Assembly (NCBI RefSeq): GCF_015207005.2
Contig: NZ_JADEXS020000001.1
Coordinates: 7,649,001-7,713,000, forward strand
Source of the DNA: Desmonostoc muscorum LEGE 12446
Lineage (GTDB): Bacteria; Cyanobacteriota; Cyanobacteriia; Cyanobacteriales; Nostocaceae
DNA: 64,000 nucleotides
Reading direction: 5' to 3'
Under the pieces are notes generated by a model that worked only from the letters and a program-made list of their open reading frames with translations, was not told the DNA's origin and did not search any database. This document shows positions 46,013-55,917 of this stretch, in pieces. Both the position numbers and the translations under genes were made by a program. The number at the start of each line of letters is the position of its first letter. The stretch's first letter is position 1.

Positions 46013-46792
46013 TTAACTGACGCGGGCAAAAACATAATCGCGGGTACGGGAATCAAGGGGATTAGTAAAAATTTTATTTGTAGTACCAAATTCAACCATT
46101 TGACTAATGCGGTTTTCATTACTGTAAAAGAAAGCCGTAAAATCACATAAGCGAGTAACTTGCTGCATGTTGTGGGTAACAATCACAATTGTCAAGTCAG
46201 AGCGCAAGTTATGAATCAAATTTTCAATTTGCATACTACCAAGAGGATCGAGGCCTGAACAAGGTTCATCCATCAGTAAAACTTTTGGTTTAACTGCTAA
46301 AGCACGAGCAATGCATAGTCTTTGTTGTTGTCCGCCGGAAAGTTCTAAAGCAGACTTGTGCAGCTTATTTTTCAGTTCATCCCAAAGATCGGCAGCTTTG
46401 ATGGCAGACTCAACAATCGCATCTAATTCTACTTTTGGATGCCATCCAACTAATTTCACCCCATAGGCAACATTATCATAAACGCTCATGGGAAAAAGAT
46501 TTGGCTTGGGAAAAACCATACTAATTTGGCGACGTAGCCTACTTAAATTGACACGGCGCTCATAAATGTTCTGTCCAAAAAATTCTACTCTTCCTTCAAC
46601 ACTCACTTCTGCTTCTAATTCACCCATGCGATTTAACGATTTAAGAAAAGTAGACTTGCCACAACCACTAGAACCAATAATTGCCGTGACTTGGTTTTGG
46701 TAAATATCCATTGAAACGCCTTCAACTATCTTTTGAGTCTCGTAATAGAAGCTGAAGTTTTTGACTCTGATGGCTGGAATTAGTTTACTCAT
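46013..46792 (-). CDS. pstB: phosphate ABC transporter ATPase, second copy, with Pro in the Q-loop
   Basis: The 259-residue protein has Walker A GSSGCGKST (about 40-48), signature LSGGQQQR, and Walker [13 protein letters not shown]. The Q-loop, which reads [10 protein letters not shown] in the neighbouring copy, is MVFPKPNLFP here: Pro95 replaces the conserved Gln that senses nucleotide and Mg. It is the last gene of the pst operon, 239 bp after the first pstB. The paralogue could be a weaker ATPase, a heterodimer partner or regulatory. Confidence 0.9.
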   Translation of the reverse strand: MSKLIPAIRVKNFSFYYETQKIVEGVSMDIYQNQVTAIIGSSGCGKSTFLKSLNRMGELEAEVSVEGRVEFFGQNIYERRVNLSRLRRQISMVFPKPNLFPMSVYDNVAYGVKLVGWHPKVELDAIVESAIKAADLWDELKNKLHKSALELSGGQQQRLCIARALAVKPKVLLMDEPCSGLDPLGSMQIENLIHNLRSDLTIVIVTHNMQQVTRLCDFTAFFYSNENRISQMVEFGTTNKIFTNPLDSRTRDYVFARVS

Positions 46793-47031
46793 ATTCCCAA
46801 AACGTGTGAAACAAAACTTGACTAAGTAAGGTAGTACAAATCAGCAGTGCTGTTTCACTATGTTACTCCTAAAAGGAGATCTTCATGGAAAATACGTAAA
46901 TATACGGTAGATATATAGCAAATATACCGTTAGTAAATGTTTGTATTAAATTATGTCGCAAAAATCATTATTGAGAAAATTAAAAATGCAGATGAGGAGG
47001 ACGCGGAGAATGACCAATGCCCAATGACTTT

Positions 47032-47811
47032 TTAACCAAAACGTCCTGAAATGTAGTCGCGGGTGCGGGGGTCGAGTGGGTTGTTAAAGATTTGCTCTGT
47101 GGCACCAAATTCAACCATTTGACCAATCCGACTTTCATCGGTGCTGAAGAAAGCGGTAAAATCAGAGACACGGGCAGCTTGTTGCATGTTGTGGGTAACG
47201 ATCGCGATCGTCAACTGAGATTTCAAACTATACAGCAGTTCCTCAACTTTCATAGTAGCTATAGGGTCAAGAGCCGAACAAGGCTCATCCATCAGCAGAA
47301 CTTTCGGCTTGACTGCTAAAGCGCGGGCAATACATAATCTCTGTTGTTGACCACCAGAAAGCCCTAAAGCCGATTTATCTAGTTTATCTTTAACTTCATC
47401 CCAAAGAGCAGCGTCTTTGAGAGCAGACTCGACAATTTCATCTAGTTCTACTTTTGGATACCTACCTGCTATTCTCATCCCGTAGGCGACATTTTCATAA
47501 ATGCTGATAGGAAAAGGATTCGGTTTTTGGAACACCATACCAATTTGGCGGCGTAATCGATTGATGTTGACACGAGGAGCATAAATATTTTGACCAAAAA
47601 ATTCTACTTCTCCTTCAACTTTTACAGGGCCTTCTAATTCACTAATGCGATTCAAGATTTTGATGAAAGTAGATTTACCGCAACCACTAGGGCCAATAAT
47701 TGCAGTTACTTGGTTGCGATAAATATCTATTGATACCTTTTCGATCGCTTTGATTGTCCCATAGTAAAAACTGATATTTTTTACTTTGATAGCTGGAATT
47801 AAGTTCTTCAT
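47032..47811 (-). CDS. pstB: phosphate ABC transporter ATPase, first copy
   Basis: ATG 47811 gives 259 residues, matching the neighbouring copy; upstream in-frame codons are not conserved. Walker [10 protein letters not shown], intact Q-loop [10 protein letters not shown] (Gln95), signature LSGGQQQR and Walker [13 protein letters not shown] are all present. It energises the PstC/PstA channel for phosphate uptake and also takes part in phosphate sensing. Confidence 0.92.
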   Translation of the reverse strand: MKNLIPAIKVKNISFYYGTIKAIEKVSIDIYRNQVTAIIGPSGCGKSTFIKILNRISELEGPVKVEGEVEFFGQNIYAPRVNINRLRRQIGMVFQKPNPFPISIYENVAYGMRIAGRYPKVELDEIVESALKDAALWDEVKDKLDKSALGLSGGQQQRLCIARALAVKPKVLLMDEPCSALDPIATMKVEELLYSLKSQLTIAIVTHNMQQAARVSDFTAFFSTDESRIGQMVEFGATEQIFNNPLDPRTRDYISGRFG

Positions 47812-47859
47812 AAATTGTCCCGTTGCGAAATAAAAAATTATCAAAATAGAATTCAGAAT

Positions 47860-48024
47860 TCAGAATGGGCTACGCCCCGCTGCGCTAACAGAATTCAGGA
47901 GTCAAAATGAATAATATAGAACTAGTGCTGGTTTGAAGTTATTAGCGTTCTGAATCCTCTACTAGTTAATTATGACTTCTGACTTCTGACTTCTGAATTC
48001 TGAATCCTGACTTCTGACTTCTGT
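47860..48024. repeat. short tandem repeats in the pst operon
   Basis: The pstA-pstB spacer contains AATTCAGAATTCAGAATGGG followed by a dispersed GGGCTACGCCCCGCTGCGCT repeat, then CTTCTGA heptamers (about 47971-48018: GACTTCTGACTTCTGACTTC). Similar ATTCTGAATTCTGAATTC runs occur in the pstC-pstA spacer at 48983-49030. Confidence 0.7.
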
Positions 48025-48915
48025 TCATTTGATTTTTCTTTGCCTAATAACTAAACGAGAAATAATGCTGACACATAAAATTAAGGCCAATAGAATTATC
48101 GAAGTTGTCCATACTAATTGACTTTTTTCTGGGTCTGGATCGTTGTAGAGGTTAAAAATTAATACTGGCAAAGAAGCTGTTGGACTTAACAAACCTTCTG
48201 ACCAATCTAGACTAAATAAAGCAGTAAAAATTAAAGGTGCTGTTTCACCAGCAGCACGAGCTACAGCTAATAAAACGCCTGTGGTGATTCCGGGAATTGC
48301 CGTAGTTACAACGATGCGAAAGGTAGTTTGAAAACGAGTTCCGCCTAAAGCAGCAGAGGCGAGGCGTTGAGATGTGGGAATCAGTTTTAAAGATTCTTCT
48401 GTTGTCAATACAATCACTGGTAGCATAATCACAGCTAAAGCAAAACCACCTGCGATCGCACTAAATCCTTTAGTTACGAAAACGATTATACCGTAAGCGA
48501 ATATGCCTACAACAATTGAAGGCACGCCTGTGAGAATATTAGTAATAAAACGAATGAAATTAGCAATTAGATTAGTTTGACCAAATTCCGCCAAGAAAAT
48601 TCCTGTCATTATGCCTGTGGGAATGCTTAAAAAAGCGCCAATGGCTACCATAGTTATGGTTCCGAGAATTGCATTGCCAAACCCATTATCAATCACTGAT
48701 TTGACAAAAACTTCCCATTTAATTCCAGATATTCCCCGGACAAATATTTCCCATAAAATTGATAATAAAGGAATGAGTGCTAGACCTGTAAAACCAAAGG
48801 CGATCGCATTCATTAAATAGCTAAATATTACTCGCTGTTTTGGTAGGGGGCTGCATAATTCTGTTGTAATTGATTCATCATTCTCAGACTCAATATAATC
48901 ACTCATATTTCTCAC
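48025..48915 (-). CDS. pstA: phosphate ABC transporter permease PstA
   Basis: The 296-residue protein has six predicted membrane helices and the binding-protein-dependent permease loop LGGTRFQTTFRIVVTTAIPG (EAA-type). The order pstC then pstA matches the usual operon. It forms the inner-membrane channel together with PstC. Confidence 0.92.
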   Translation of the reverse strand: MRNMSDYIESENDESITTELCSPLPKQRVIFSYLMNAIAFGFTGLALIPLLSILWEIFVRGISGIKWEVFVKSVIDNGFGNAILGTITMVAIGAFLSIPTGIMTGIFLAEFGQTNLIANFIRFITNILTGVPSIVVGIFAYGIIVFVTKGFSAIAGGFALAVIMLPVIVLTTEESLKLIPTSQRLASAALGGTRFQTTFRIVVTTAIPGITTGVLLAVARAAGETAPLIFTALFSLDWSEGLLSPTASLPVLIFNLYNDPDPEKSQLVWTTSIILLALILCVSIISRLVIRQRKIK

Positions 48916-49032
48916 AATTTTTGGTTGTTTAACAAAATGTTTACAGTATATAAATTACGAATCCTCCATAACAACTAAATCGATTCAGAATTCTGCATTT
49001 TGCATTTTGCATTCTGAATTCTGAATTCTTCT

Positions 49033-50034
49033 TCAATTATTTTTTCTGGCAAACCATCTGACTAATAATACAGCCCCAATATTGACAACTAAAGTCAAGC
49101 CAAACAAAATTAATCCCAAATAGCTTAAAGCACCAATATGTAATCCTGGTTCAGCTTCAGCAAATTCATTAGCTAATACAGAGGGAATTGTATAAGCTGG
49201 ATCGAGTAAAGAAGCACTAATTTGGGCAGAGTTACCAATTACCATAGTGACAGCCATTGTTTCACCCAAAGCACGTCCTAAAGCCAGCATTGCTGCACTG
49301 ACTATTCCCGAAAATCCAGCTGGTAGCAAAACTCGAAAAATTGTTTCCCAACGAGTACCACCTAAAGCCATAGATGCGCTACGTAATTCTTTAGGTATAG
49401 CCAGTAATACATCACGAGTAATTGCTGCCATTGTTGGCAAAATCATGATGGCTAGAATAATTCCAGCAGTCAACATATTTGTGCCAACAGGGTCTTGTGT
49501 ATTGAATAGTGGTATAAATTTAAAAGTGCTGCCCAGCCATTTTTCTAAAGGTTCCAAAACTGGAATAAATACAAAAATAGCCCACAAACCAATAATGACG
49601 CTAGGAATTGCTGCAATTAATTCCACAACAAATGCTAAGATTGTTCGCACTGATGCAGGTAAGAAATTTTCACTTGTTACCAAGGAGACTGCTATTCCTA
49701 CTGGTATAGCTAATAAAATAGCGATCGCACTACTTACTAAGGTTCCATAAATATAAGGTAATGCACCAAAAATTCCATTACCTGTATCCCAATCTTGACG
49801 CCATAAAAACCCGACTCCAAACTGTTTAATGGCTGGTAAAGCTTCTTGGTAAATTACCCAACTCATTAAAAATAACACTGCAAAAGTAACCAAGCCAAAA
49901 AAGTATACTAGCAGTGTAAATCCTTGGTCAAACCAGAAATTTTTCCCACTGATAGCTGTCAAATTCAGATTTTCATCATCTAGATTTGATTGATTTGATG
50001 AATTTTTGTCGGCTGGCTCCGATGAATTTGCCAT
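49033..50034 (-). CDS. pstC: phosphate ABC transporter permease PstC
   Basis: The 333-residue protein has a cytoplasmic N-terminal extension, about six membrane helices and the EAA-type loop LGGTRWETIFRVLLPAGFSG. It pairs with PstA. It lies ~280 bp after pstS on the same strand. Confidence 0.92.
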   Translation of the reverse strand: MANSSEPADKNSSNQSNLDDENLNLTAISGKNFWFDQGFTLLVYFFGLVTFAVLFLMSWVIYQEALPAIKQFGVGFLWRQDWDTGNGIFGALPYIYGTLVSSAIAILLAIPVGIAVSLVTSENFLPASVRTILAFVVELIAAIPSVIIGLWAIFVFIPVLEPLEKWLGSTFKFIPLFNTQDPVGTNMLTAGIILAIMILPTMAAITRDVLLAIPKELRSASMALGGTRWETIFRVLLPAGFSGIVSAAMLALGRALGETMAVTMVIGNSAQISASLLDPAYTIPSVLANEFAEAEPGLHIGALSYLGLILFGLTLVVNIGAVLLVRWFARKNN

Positions 50035-50312
50035 GACAGATAAATAAAATAGATTTTTGTGTGTGAGTAGAGTTGATAACAGTGATTTTTGTCAACTTCA
50101 TGTGAAAGTTAAATCAAGTTTTAAAATGTTGCCTCATGCTTAATCCAAACTCTCGTTTCAACAACAGACGCCTAATAAAAAGGATTTCCAGGTAGAACCT
50201 GGAAACGAGATTTACAACCAATATTTACCAGATTTTTTCAGGGTTTTGCTTAAGTTTACACTAATAGTAAAAAGCCGACCCTATTGGTAGAAGAAAGTAG
50301 TAAAATTAGCAA

Positions 50313-51356
50313 TTAAGGCTTGACACTGCTATTCACTGTCTGAAGTACACGATTTGCTACATCAGATGGAATCTTGGTGTAGTTAAGGTCATCATTATAT
50401 TGTTGACCATCTTTTAATACCCAATTTATCCATTTCTTAATTGCATCAGATTTTGCAGCATTAGCATACTGTTTGTAAACCATCATCCAAGTCAGACCAA
50501 CAATGGGATAACCTTGTGATGGATCGCCTACAAAAACGCGGTAGTTATCTGGAAAACTCACAGTAGCTAAAGCTGCGTTTGCAGATTGTAAAGAAGGAGC
50601 AACAAATTCTCCTGCCTTATTTTGGATCTGTGCTGATTTCAGGTTATTTTTAAGAGCGAAGGCATATTCAACATAACCAATAGAACCAGGAGTGCGAGCT
50701 ACTAAGGCAGCGACGCCAGGATTGCCTTTACCTTTGAGGACGTTTGGAAGATTCCATTTTGGTGCAGTATTGGCTCCAACTCTGCCTTTAAAATAACTAC
50801 TAACTGTACTCAAATGGTTAGTAAAAATGAAAGTTGTACCGCTACCATCGGCACGAACAACAAATTTTATTGGTTGACTTGGTAGATTCACACCTGGATT
50901 ATCAGCTTTAATTTTCGGGTCATTCCAATTGGTAATTTGACCTGCAAAAATTGCTGGTAGTGTATTGCGGGATAATTTGAGTTCATTGACGCCTGGCAGA
51001 TTATAAACCACAGAAACTGCACCGCCTGCTGTGGGTACTAAGATTACACCGTTCTTGACTTTAGCGATTTCAGCATCTTTCATTGCAGCATCACTACCAC
51101 CAAAGTCAACGGTTCCAGCAGTGACTTGACGAATACCGCCGCCACTACCAATTGCTTGGTAGTTAATTTTCAAGTCTGGATACTTCTTCTTAACTTCACG
51201 AGCATAGCGTTCGTAAAGCGGAGCCGGAAAAGTTGCTCCTGCACCGTTGAGGGTTTGAGCTTGTGCGATCGCGCCAAACATTGGACTAAGTGCAACAGAA
51301 GTTGTCACCACTGAAGTAGCAACGACACGATTCAAGATGGTGGTCGAAAAAATCAT
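50313..51356 (-). CDS. pstS: phosphate-binding protein PstS
   Basis: The 347-residue protein has a signal peptide (RVVATSVVTTSVALSPMFGA ending near AQAQT) and the mature start LNGAGATFPAPLYERYA. Phosphate-contact segments include GSGGGIRQVTAGTVDFGGSD and RADGSGTTFIF. It captures phosphate in the periplasm for the PstCAB channel and is the first gene of the operon. Confidence 0.92.
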   Translation of the reverse strand: MIFSTTILNRVVATSVVTTSVALSPMFGAIAQAQTLNGAGATFPAPLYERYAREVKKKYPDLKINYQAIGSGGGIRQVTAGTVDFGGSDAAMKDAEIAKVKNGVILVPTAGGAVSVVYNLPGVNELKLSRNTLPAIFAGQITNWNDPKIKADNPGVNLPSQPIKFVVRADGSGTTFIFTNHLSTVSSYFKGRVGANTAPKWNLPNVLKGKGNPGVAALVARTPGSIGYVEYAFALKNNLKSAQIQNKAGEFVAPSLQSANAALATVSFPDNYRVFVGDPSQGYPIVGLTWMMVYKQYANAAKSDAIKKWINWVLKDGQQYNDDLNYTKIPSDVANRVLQTVNSSVKP

Positions 51357-51423
51357 ATTACCTCTGATGAAAGGAATATTTTCCTGCTGTAATCACAGCC
51401 TTAATTAAGGCTACATTTCTTAT

Positions 51424-51486
51424 GGTTAAAATTTATTTAACAATAGATGAATATCAAGTTAAGTTGCGTTTAAAATTTACTTTAAA
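51424..51486 (-). promoter_or_regulatory. candidate PHO box upstream of pstS
   Basis: TTAA occurs at 51426, 51437, 51459, 51470 and 51482, i.e. phased at 11-12 bp with one position missing (51448). On the minus strand the 8-mers include TTTTAACC, TGTTAAAT, ACTTAACT and TTTTAAAC, separated by three bases. Cyanobacterial PHO boxes (PhoB/SphR type) are direct 8-bp repeats of the CTTAACCT kind with three-base spacers. The array lies 70-130 bp upstream of the pstS start. Confidence 0.55.
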
Positions 51487-51704
51487 ACACCTCTTTGTTA
51501 TTGATATTTGATTGAATAAATTAATTTAGTCAAATCAAAATATATTGATGGAAAATTGCAGTTGAATTTTAATACTGAAAAATAAATAAATAACACAATT
51601 TTCAAATTAGAACTTCTATTTAAGTGCTTAAATGTTCATCTCATCGTCACCCTGACTTACAATTTTTTCGCTAACCATCTTGACAAATCCTGTTTGAAAT
51701 GGAA

Positions 51705-51828
51705 TAGACCTCTTGCAAAAGTCTCTAACACCCCACCCCCAACCCCTCCCCTTACCAAGGGGAGGGGAGCGTTTGCGTTAGCAAATGCGGGGTGGGGTTC
51801 TTTATTTTTGATTTATGCAAGAGGTCTA
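51705..51828. repeat. MITE-like element with 13-bp terminal inverted repeats
   Basis: TAGACCTCTTGCA (51705-51717) and its perfect complement (51816-51828) bound a 124-bp element. The inner arms CACCCCACCCCCAACCCC and GCGGGGTGGGG also pair, and CTCCCCTTACCAAGGGGAG forms a hairpin. No coding capacity. Confidence 0.75.
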
Positions 51829-51935
51829 ATGAAACAGCCCTGCTGGGGGTTAGGGGGGATCGGAAATCTAGGTGGTACATCGAAAAATTTTGAAATGCTT
51901 ATCAGACTATGCTTTGACGTTAAGTTGACACCAAT

Positions 51936-51995
51936 GCACAGCTGTGTGTCCCTACGGTAAATCTATATGTATCAAGATTTTCGTGAAATGGTATC
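51936..51995. repeat. half copy of the palindromic element seen at 26139
   Basis: GCACAGCTGTG is followed by TCCCTACGGTAAATCTATAT and GTATCAAGATTTTCGTGAAA, matching the complement of the left arm of 26139-26241. The other arm is not conserved. Confidence 0.6.
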
Positions 51996-52170
51996 AGCGA
52001 TCGCAGTTTTTTTGATGAACATGACCAAATTTCCGATTCTCATCTCGCTTTTTGTATCAAAAAGTTAAGGAATATTGCATTTAAGTCAAAACCTGGAGTG
52101 AAAGCGCCAAATCAGCGGAAAGACCGTGATAGTATGCTCTCGATAAATGTGAAGATTGGGAGAAAGACCT

Positions 52171-53391
52171 TTGACACTACGGGTTGCTGTTATTGGGTCA
52201 GGCCCTGCTGGTTCATCTGCCGCTGAAACACTGGCTGCCTCTGGGATTGAAACCTATCTGTTTGAGCGGAAACTAGACAATGCTAAGCCTTGTGGGGGTG
52301 CAATTCCCCTGTGTATGGTAGATGAGTTTGACCTACCACCAGAGATTATCGATCGCCGAGTACGGAAGATGAAAATGATTTCGCCTTCCAACCGCGAGGT
52401 TGATATTAATCTGGTAAATGAAGAAGAATATATAGGAATGTGCCGCCGGGAAGTGCTGGATGGCTTTTTGCGGAATCGTGCGGCAAAACTCGGCGCAAAT
52501 TTAATTAATGCCACTGTTCATAAACTGGATATACCAGCAAACAATACCGAACCCTATACCATCCATTACGTTGACCATACAGAAAGTGGTGCAGAGGGGA
52601 TTGCCAAAACCCTGAAAGTGGATGTCATCATTGGGGCTGATGGTGCCAATTCGCGGGTTGCCAAAGAAATGGATGCCGGGGATTATAATTATGCGATCGC
52701 CTTCCAAGAGCGGATTCGCTTACCCGAAGACAAAATGGCATACTATAACGACCTCGCTGAAATGTATGTCGGCGATGACGTTTCTACTGACTTCTACGCT
52801 TGGGTTTTCCCCAAATATGACCACGTAGCTGTTGGTACCGGCACAATGCACGTCAATAAAGCCAGCATTAAACAGTTACAAGCTGGCATCCGCGCCCGTG
52901 CATCCGAAAAGCTGGCAGGGGGTAAAATCATCAAAGTAGAAGCGCACCCCATTCCTGAACATCCCCGTCCCCGTCGTGTTGTCGGTCGCATCGCTTTGGT
53001 CGGAGATGCTGCTGGTTACGTTACCAAGTCTTCCGGCGAAGGTATTTATTTTGCCGCTAAATCTGGGCGGATGTGTGCCGAAACCATTGTAGAAACATCT
53101 AACGGTGGTAGCCGTATTCCTACAGAAGATGACCTCAAGGTTTACCTGAAGCGTTGGGATAAAAAATACGGACTCACTTACAAAGTGCTGGACATTTTGC
53201 AAACCGTGTTCTATCGTTCAAACGCCACCCGCGAAGCCTTTGTGGAAATGTGCGATGACCTTGATGTACAACGGCTAACATTCGATAGCTATCTGTACAA
53301 AACGGTTGTCCCAGCTAATCCCATCACCCAACTGAAAATTACTGCCAAAACTATTGCTAGCTTAATTCGCGGTAATGCCCTTGCACCCTAA
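52171..53391 (+). CDS. chlP: geranylgeranyl reductase
   Basis: The enzyme reduces the geranylgeranyl chain to phytyl for chlorophyll a and tocopherol. A TTG at 52171, with GGGAGA upstream, gives MTLRVAVIGSGPAGSSAAET, the usual start; a TTG five codons earlier adds unconserved residues. The FAD motif GSGPAG, the KPCGGAIPLCM segment and GDAAGYVTKSSGEGIYFA are characteristic. Length 406 residues is normal. Confidence 0.93.
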   Translation: MTLRVAVIGSGPAGSSAAETLAASGIETYLFERKLDNAKPCGGAIPLCMVDEFDLPPEIIDRRVRKMKMISPSNREVDINLVNEEEYIGMCRREVLDGFLRNRAAKLGANLINATVHKLDIPANNTEPYTIHYVDHTESGAEGIAKTLKVDVIIGADGANSRVAKEMDAGDYNYAIAFQERIRLPEDKMAYYNDLAEMYVGDDVSTDFYAWVFPKYDHVAVGTGTMHVNKASIKQLQAGIRARASEKLAGGKIIKVEAHPIPEHPRPRRVVGRIALVGDAAGYVTKSSGEGIYFAAKSGRMCAETIVETSNGGSRIPTEDDLKVYLKRWDKKYGLTYKVLDILQTVFYRSNATREAFVEMCDDLDVQRLTFDSYLYKTVVPANPITQLKITAKTIASLIRGNALAP

Positions 53392-53482
53392 GTGAGTGCT
53401 GAGTTCTGAGTGCTGGGTTCAGGAGCAAAAAATTCATAATCCTAGATTATGAATTATAAGAAAATAAGCTGAAAATCCCAAA

Positions 53483-53521
53483 ATCAAAGCCTAAAAACCC
53501 AAAAAGTTTTTAGGCTTTGAT
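53483..53521 (+). terminator. hairpin downstream of chlP
   Basis: ATCAAAGCCTAAAAA (53483-53497) pairs perfectly with TTTTTAGGCTTTGAT (53507-53521) across a 9-base loop. It lies 91 bp after the chlP stop. No long T-run follows, so termination efficiency is uncertain. Confidence 0.6.
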
Positions 53522-53815
53522 GTCCTTGGTTAAGTGTTGGTTTGGAATTGAAATAAAATATTAGCTCGATAGTGAATTGATATTTGCTGATATAATCAAG
53601 CAAGTTGGTCGTCATCAGCATCTTACCAAAAATTACGAAGTTGTAAAATTTTTTAAAAATCCATAAAGTAAGCTTAAAAAATATAAATTACTGAATAAGA
53701 TTTCAAAAAAAACATATAAATACTTCATAAAAACTACAAAAAGATATTGGCGAATTTTCTGTAAATTTACTACGGTAGACTGGAGACTCACTTTAGAAAA
53801 ACTCCAGGATGAGAA
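53522..53815. other. spacer upstream of the PEP-CTERM gene
   Basis: About 290 bp of AT-rich sequence; no gene is seen. AGGATGAG just before 53816 is a possible ribosome-binding site. Confidence 0.5.
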
Positions 53816-54541
53816 TTGAAACCTAAGTTTATGAGACGAAGTTTAGTTTTCGCGGCTGCCATATCTAGTTTTTTTGTGACTGCGACCACAGCATTTAGTT
53901 TCTCTGGTCAAGCACAAGCTTTCTTCTTTTCCGGTACTTCCAGTGGTACATGGGGACAACCAACTCCAGGAAGCATTGATACTAACCCCACATATACAGG
54001 TGTGGGAACCAACACATTTACCTGGGGTCAACCTTATCCGTCCTCAACACCTCCAAATAAACTAATCTTTACTGGGAGTTCCTTTTCAGGAAACATCGAC
54101 TCTGTATTCAAAATAAGTGACTTGAGCTACTTTAACGGAACAGTACTCAAAGGCACAAGCGTTGAATTTCTACCTTTAAATCTCAATCTATCCTTTAATT
54201 CTCCCGTTGGAATTGACCAAGTTTTTAACTTAAACTTCCATTTGGTGAATACAGCGAATACCTCAACAAATCCGCAAGAAAATGCAGATTTAGTATTTCT
54301 AGACACAAACTTGAGCAATAACAGTTTCACGTTTGCAGGCAATAAATACAAACTAGAACTAACTGGCTTTAATCCAGATGTTCCTCAGTTGAGTATTAAA
54401 GTGCCTGAAGGAAGCACAACTAAAACAGCTCTTTATGCCAGAATCAAAACCATACCTGAACCTGCAACAATAGCCGGTCTATCCTTGGTAGGGATATACC
54501 TGATATCCCGTAAAAAATCTTTGCATAAGACTTCAGTATAG
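53816..54541 (+). CDS. PEP-CTERM exported protein
   Basis: The protein (241 residues from TTG 53816; ATG 53831 is an alternative) has a signal peptide ending near AQA and a C-terminal sorting signal: IPEPATIAGLSLVGIYLISR followed by KKS. The middle is rich in Thr, Ser, Asn and Gly and includes two similar segments, SGTWGQPTPGSIDTNPTYTG and NTFTWGQPYPSSTP, like the choice-of-anchor group of PEP-CTERM proteins. It would be processed by an exosortase and delivered to the cell surface. Function unknown. Confidence 0.8.
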   Translation: MKPKFMRRSLVFAAAISSFFVTATTAFSFSGQAQAFFFSGTSSGTWGQPTPGSIDTNPTYTGVGTNTFTWGQPYPSSTPPNKLIFTGSSFSGNIDSVFKISDLSYFNGTVLKGTSVEFLPLNLNLSFNSPVGIDQVFNLNFHLVNTANTSTNPQENADLVFLDTNLSNNSFTFAGNKYKLELTGFNPDVPQLSIKVPEGSTTKTALYARIKTIPEPATIAGLSLVGIYLISRKKSLHKTSV

Positions 54542-54728
54542 GTTTGTAAAAGTGCTGATTAAAAAGTTAAAAGTAAAAAGATAATCCCCATAAATAAATT
54601 TAGAATCTATCTCTTTTTCTCTGTATTTTGGCTTTTTACTTTTTACTTTTGCCTTGTTCAGTGAATTGAAGCTTAAAATTTGAACGTAGAAGAACGGAAA
54701 GATTTCGTAACCAATTTCTGCAATTCAC

Positions 54729-54758
54729 AAAAAAATTCCCTCAGAAATTCTGAGGGAA
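54729..54758 (-). terminator. intrinsic terminator of the M50 protease gene
   Basis: On the minus strand TTCCCTCAGAATTTCTGAGGGAA forms a hairpin followed by a run of seven T. It lies 35 bp after the stop of the protease gene. Confidence 0.8.
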
Positions 54759-54792
54759 GAAGTTGAAGAGAGAATATTGTTTTTTGAAACAA

Positions 54793-55917
54793 CTATGCAG
54801 GGTTCGGTTGGATTTGACTTTGCAATAGTCGAATAATTGCAGCTTTTTCTAAGATTCCAACCAGCACACCGTTGTCACGAATTACAGGAAGCACAGATAC
54901 ATTTTGTTGTTCCAATAGCTGCATAACTTCTAGCAGAGGTTGATCGGATTGAACTGTGGTAGATTCTGTAATTGGTCGCATTACTTGTTTGACTTGAGTT
55001 TCTGACCACAGTGCTGTAGGAATGGTTCGTAAGTTATCAATTGCCATCGCACCTACTAATTGTCCATCATCATCAGTCACTAAAAACCGATGCCAATTTT
55101 GTCCACTTACTACCCGTTCATCAGCAAACTCTCTCAGAGTCAGGTTAGCTGATACAACCGGGCTATCGGCAGTTACAGCATCTTCAGCGGTCAAACCTGT
55201 GAGTTTTTCTTGCACTCTGGCAAATTGAGCCGCATTACCAGCATTTTGCAACAAGAAGAAGCCAACTAACAAGTTCCAGAAGTTAGCAAAGCTACCAAAT
55301 AATAGTAGGGGAACTATACCTGATAGAATTGCTACCCAACCAAAGATTTGCCCAACTCGACTAGCAAAAGTTACACCTTTATAAGGATTGCCTGTAATTT
55401 TCCAAACAAGGGCTTTGAGTATATTTCCGCCATCTAAAGGCAAGCCAGGAATCAGGTTGAACAGCGCTAATGCCAAGTTAACAGCAGCCAAAACACCGAG
55501 AATCGCAGCTAGCGGCCCTGATACAGGGGTAGTAGCGCCAATTGCTGTAACGATTCCAAAGAGTAGTAAGCTAACTAAAGGCCCAGCGATCGCCACCCAA
55601 AAAGCTTCACCTGGAGTTTTCGATTCTTTTTCTAAGCTTGCCAAACCGCCAAATATAAACAGGGTAATGGATTTGACATCAATTCCCTGACGAATAGCAA
55701 CAAAACTGTGTCCTAATTCATGGGCGACGACAGAGGCGAACAACATCAGCGCTGTCATCAATCCCAATAGCAAAGCTAATCCCGCAGATAATTGGGGAAA
55801 CTGCGCCGCCAGTCCACTGCTATAGCTCCAAGTTACCAAGCCCAGAACTAAAAACCACGACGGATGGATGTAGAAGGGAATTCCGAAGAGATTACCAACG
55901 CGAATTGTGCCATTCAT
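54793..55917 (-). CDS. M50 (site-2) family membrane metalloprotease with CBS domains
   Basis: ATG 55917 with AGGTGA upstream gives 374 residues beginning MNGTIRVGNLFGIPFYIHPS. Zinc-binding HELGH lies in an early membrane helix and the second ligand segment is NLIPGLPLDGG. The N-terminal ~220 residues hold about six membrane helices and the C-terminal part has paired CBS domains (about 250-370), which may sense nucleotides. Such proteases cut membrane substrates; the target is unknown. Confidence 0.88.
   Translation of the reverse strand: MNGTIRVGNLFGIPFYIHPSWFLVLGLVTWSYSSGLAAQFPQLSAGLALLLGLMTALMLFASVVAHELGHSFVAIRQGIDVKSITLFIFGGLASLEKESKTPGEAFWVAIAGPLVSLLLFGIVTAIGATTPVSGPLAAILGVLAAVNLALALFNLIPGLPLDGGNILKALVWKITGNPYKGVTFASRVGQIFGWVAILSGIVPLLLFGSFANFWNLLVGFFLLQNAGNAAQFARVQEKLTGLTAEDAVTADSPVVSANLTLREFADERVVSGQNWHRFLVTDDDGQLVGAMAIDNLRTIPTALWSETQVKQVMRPITESTTVQSDQPLLEVMQLLEQQNVSVLPVIRDNGVLVGILEKAAIIRLLQSQIQPNPA

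Larger units (their letters stand above)
51487..52170. other. spacer between pstS and chlP
   Basis: This ~680-bp stretch between divergent genes contains the MITE-like element 51705-51828, the half palindrome 51936-51995, a HIP1-like octamer near 51999, and the chlP ribosome-binding site. The rest is AT-rich with no coding signal. Confidence 0.55.
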
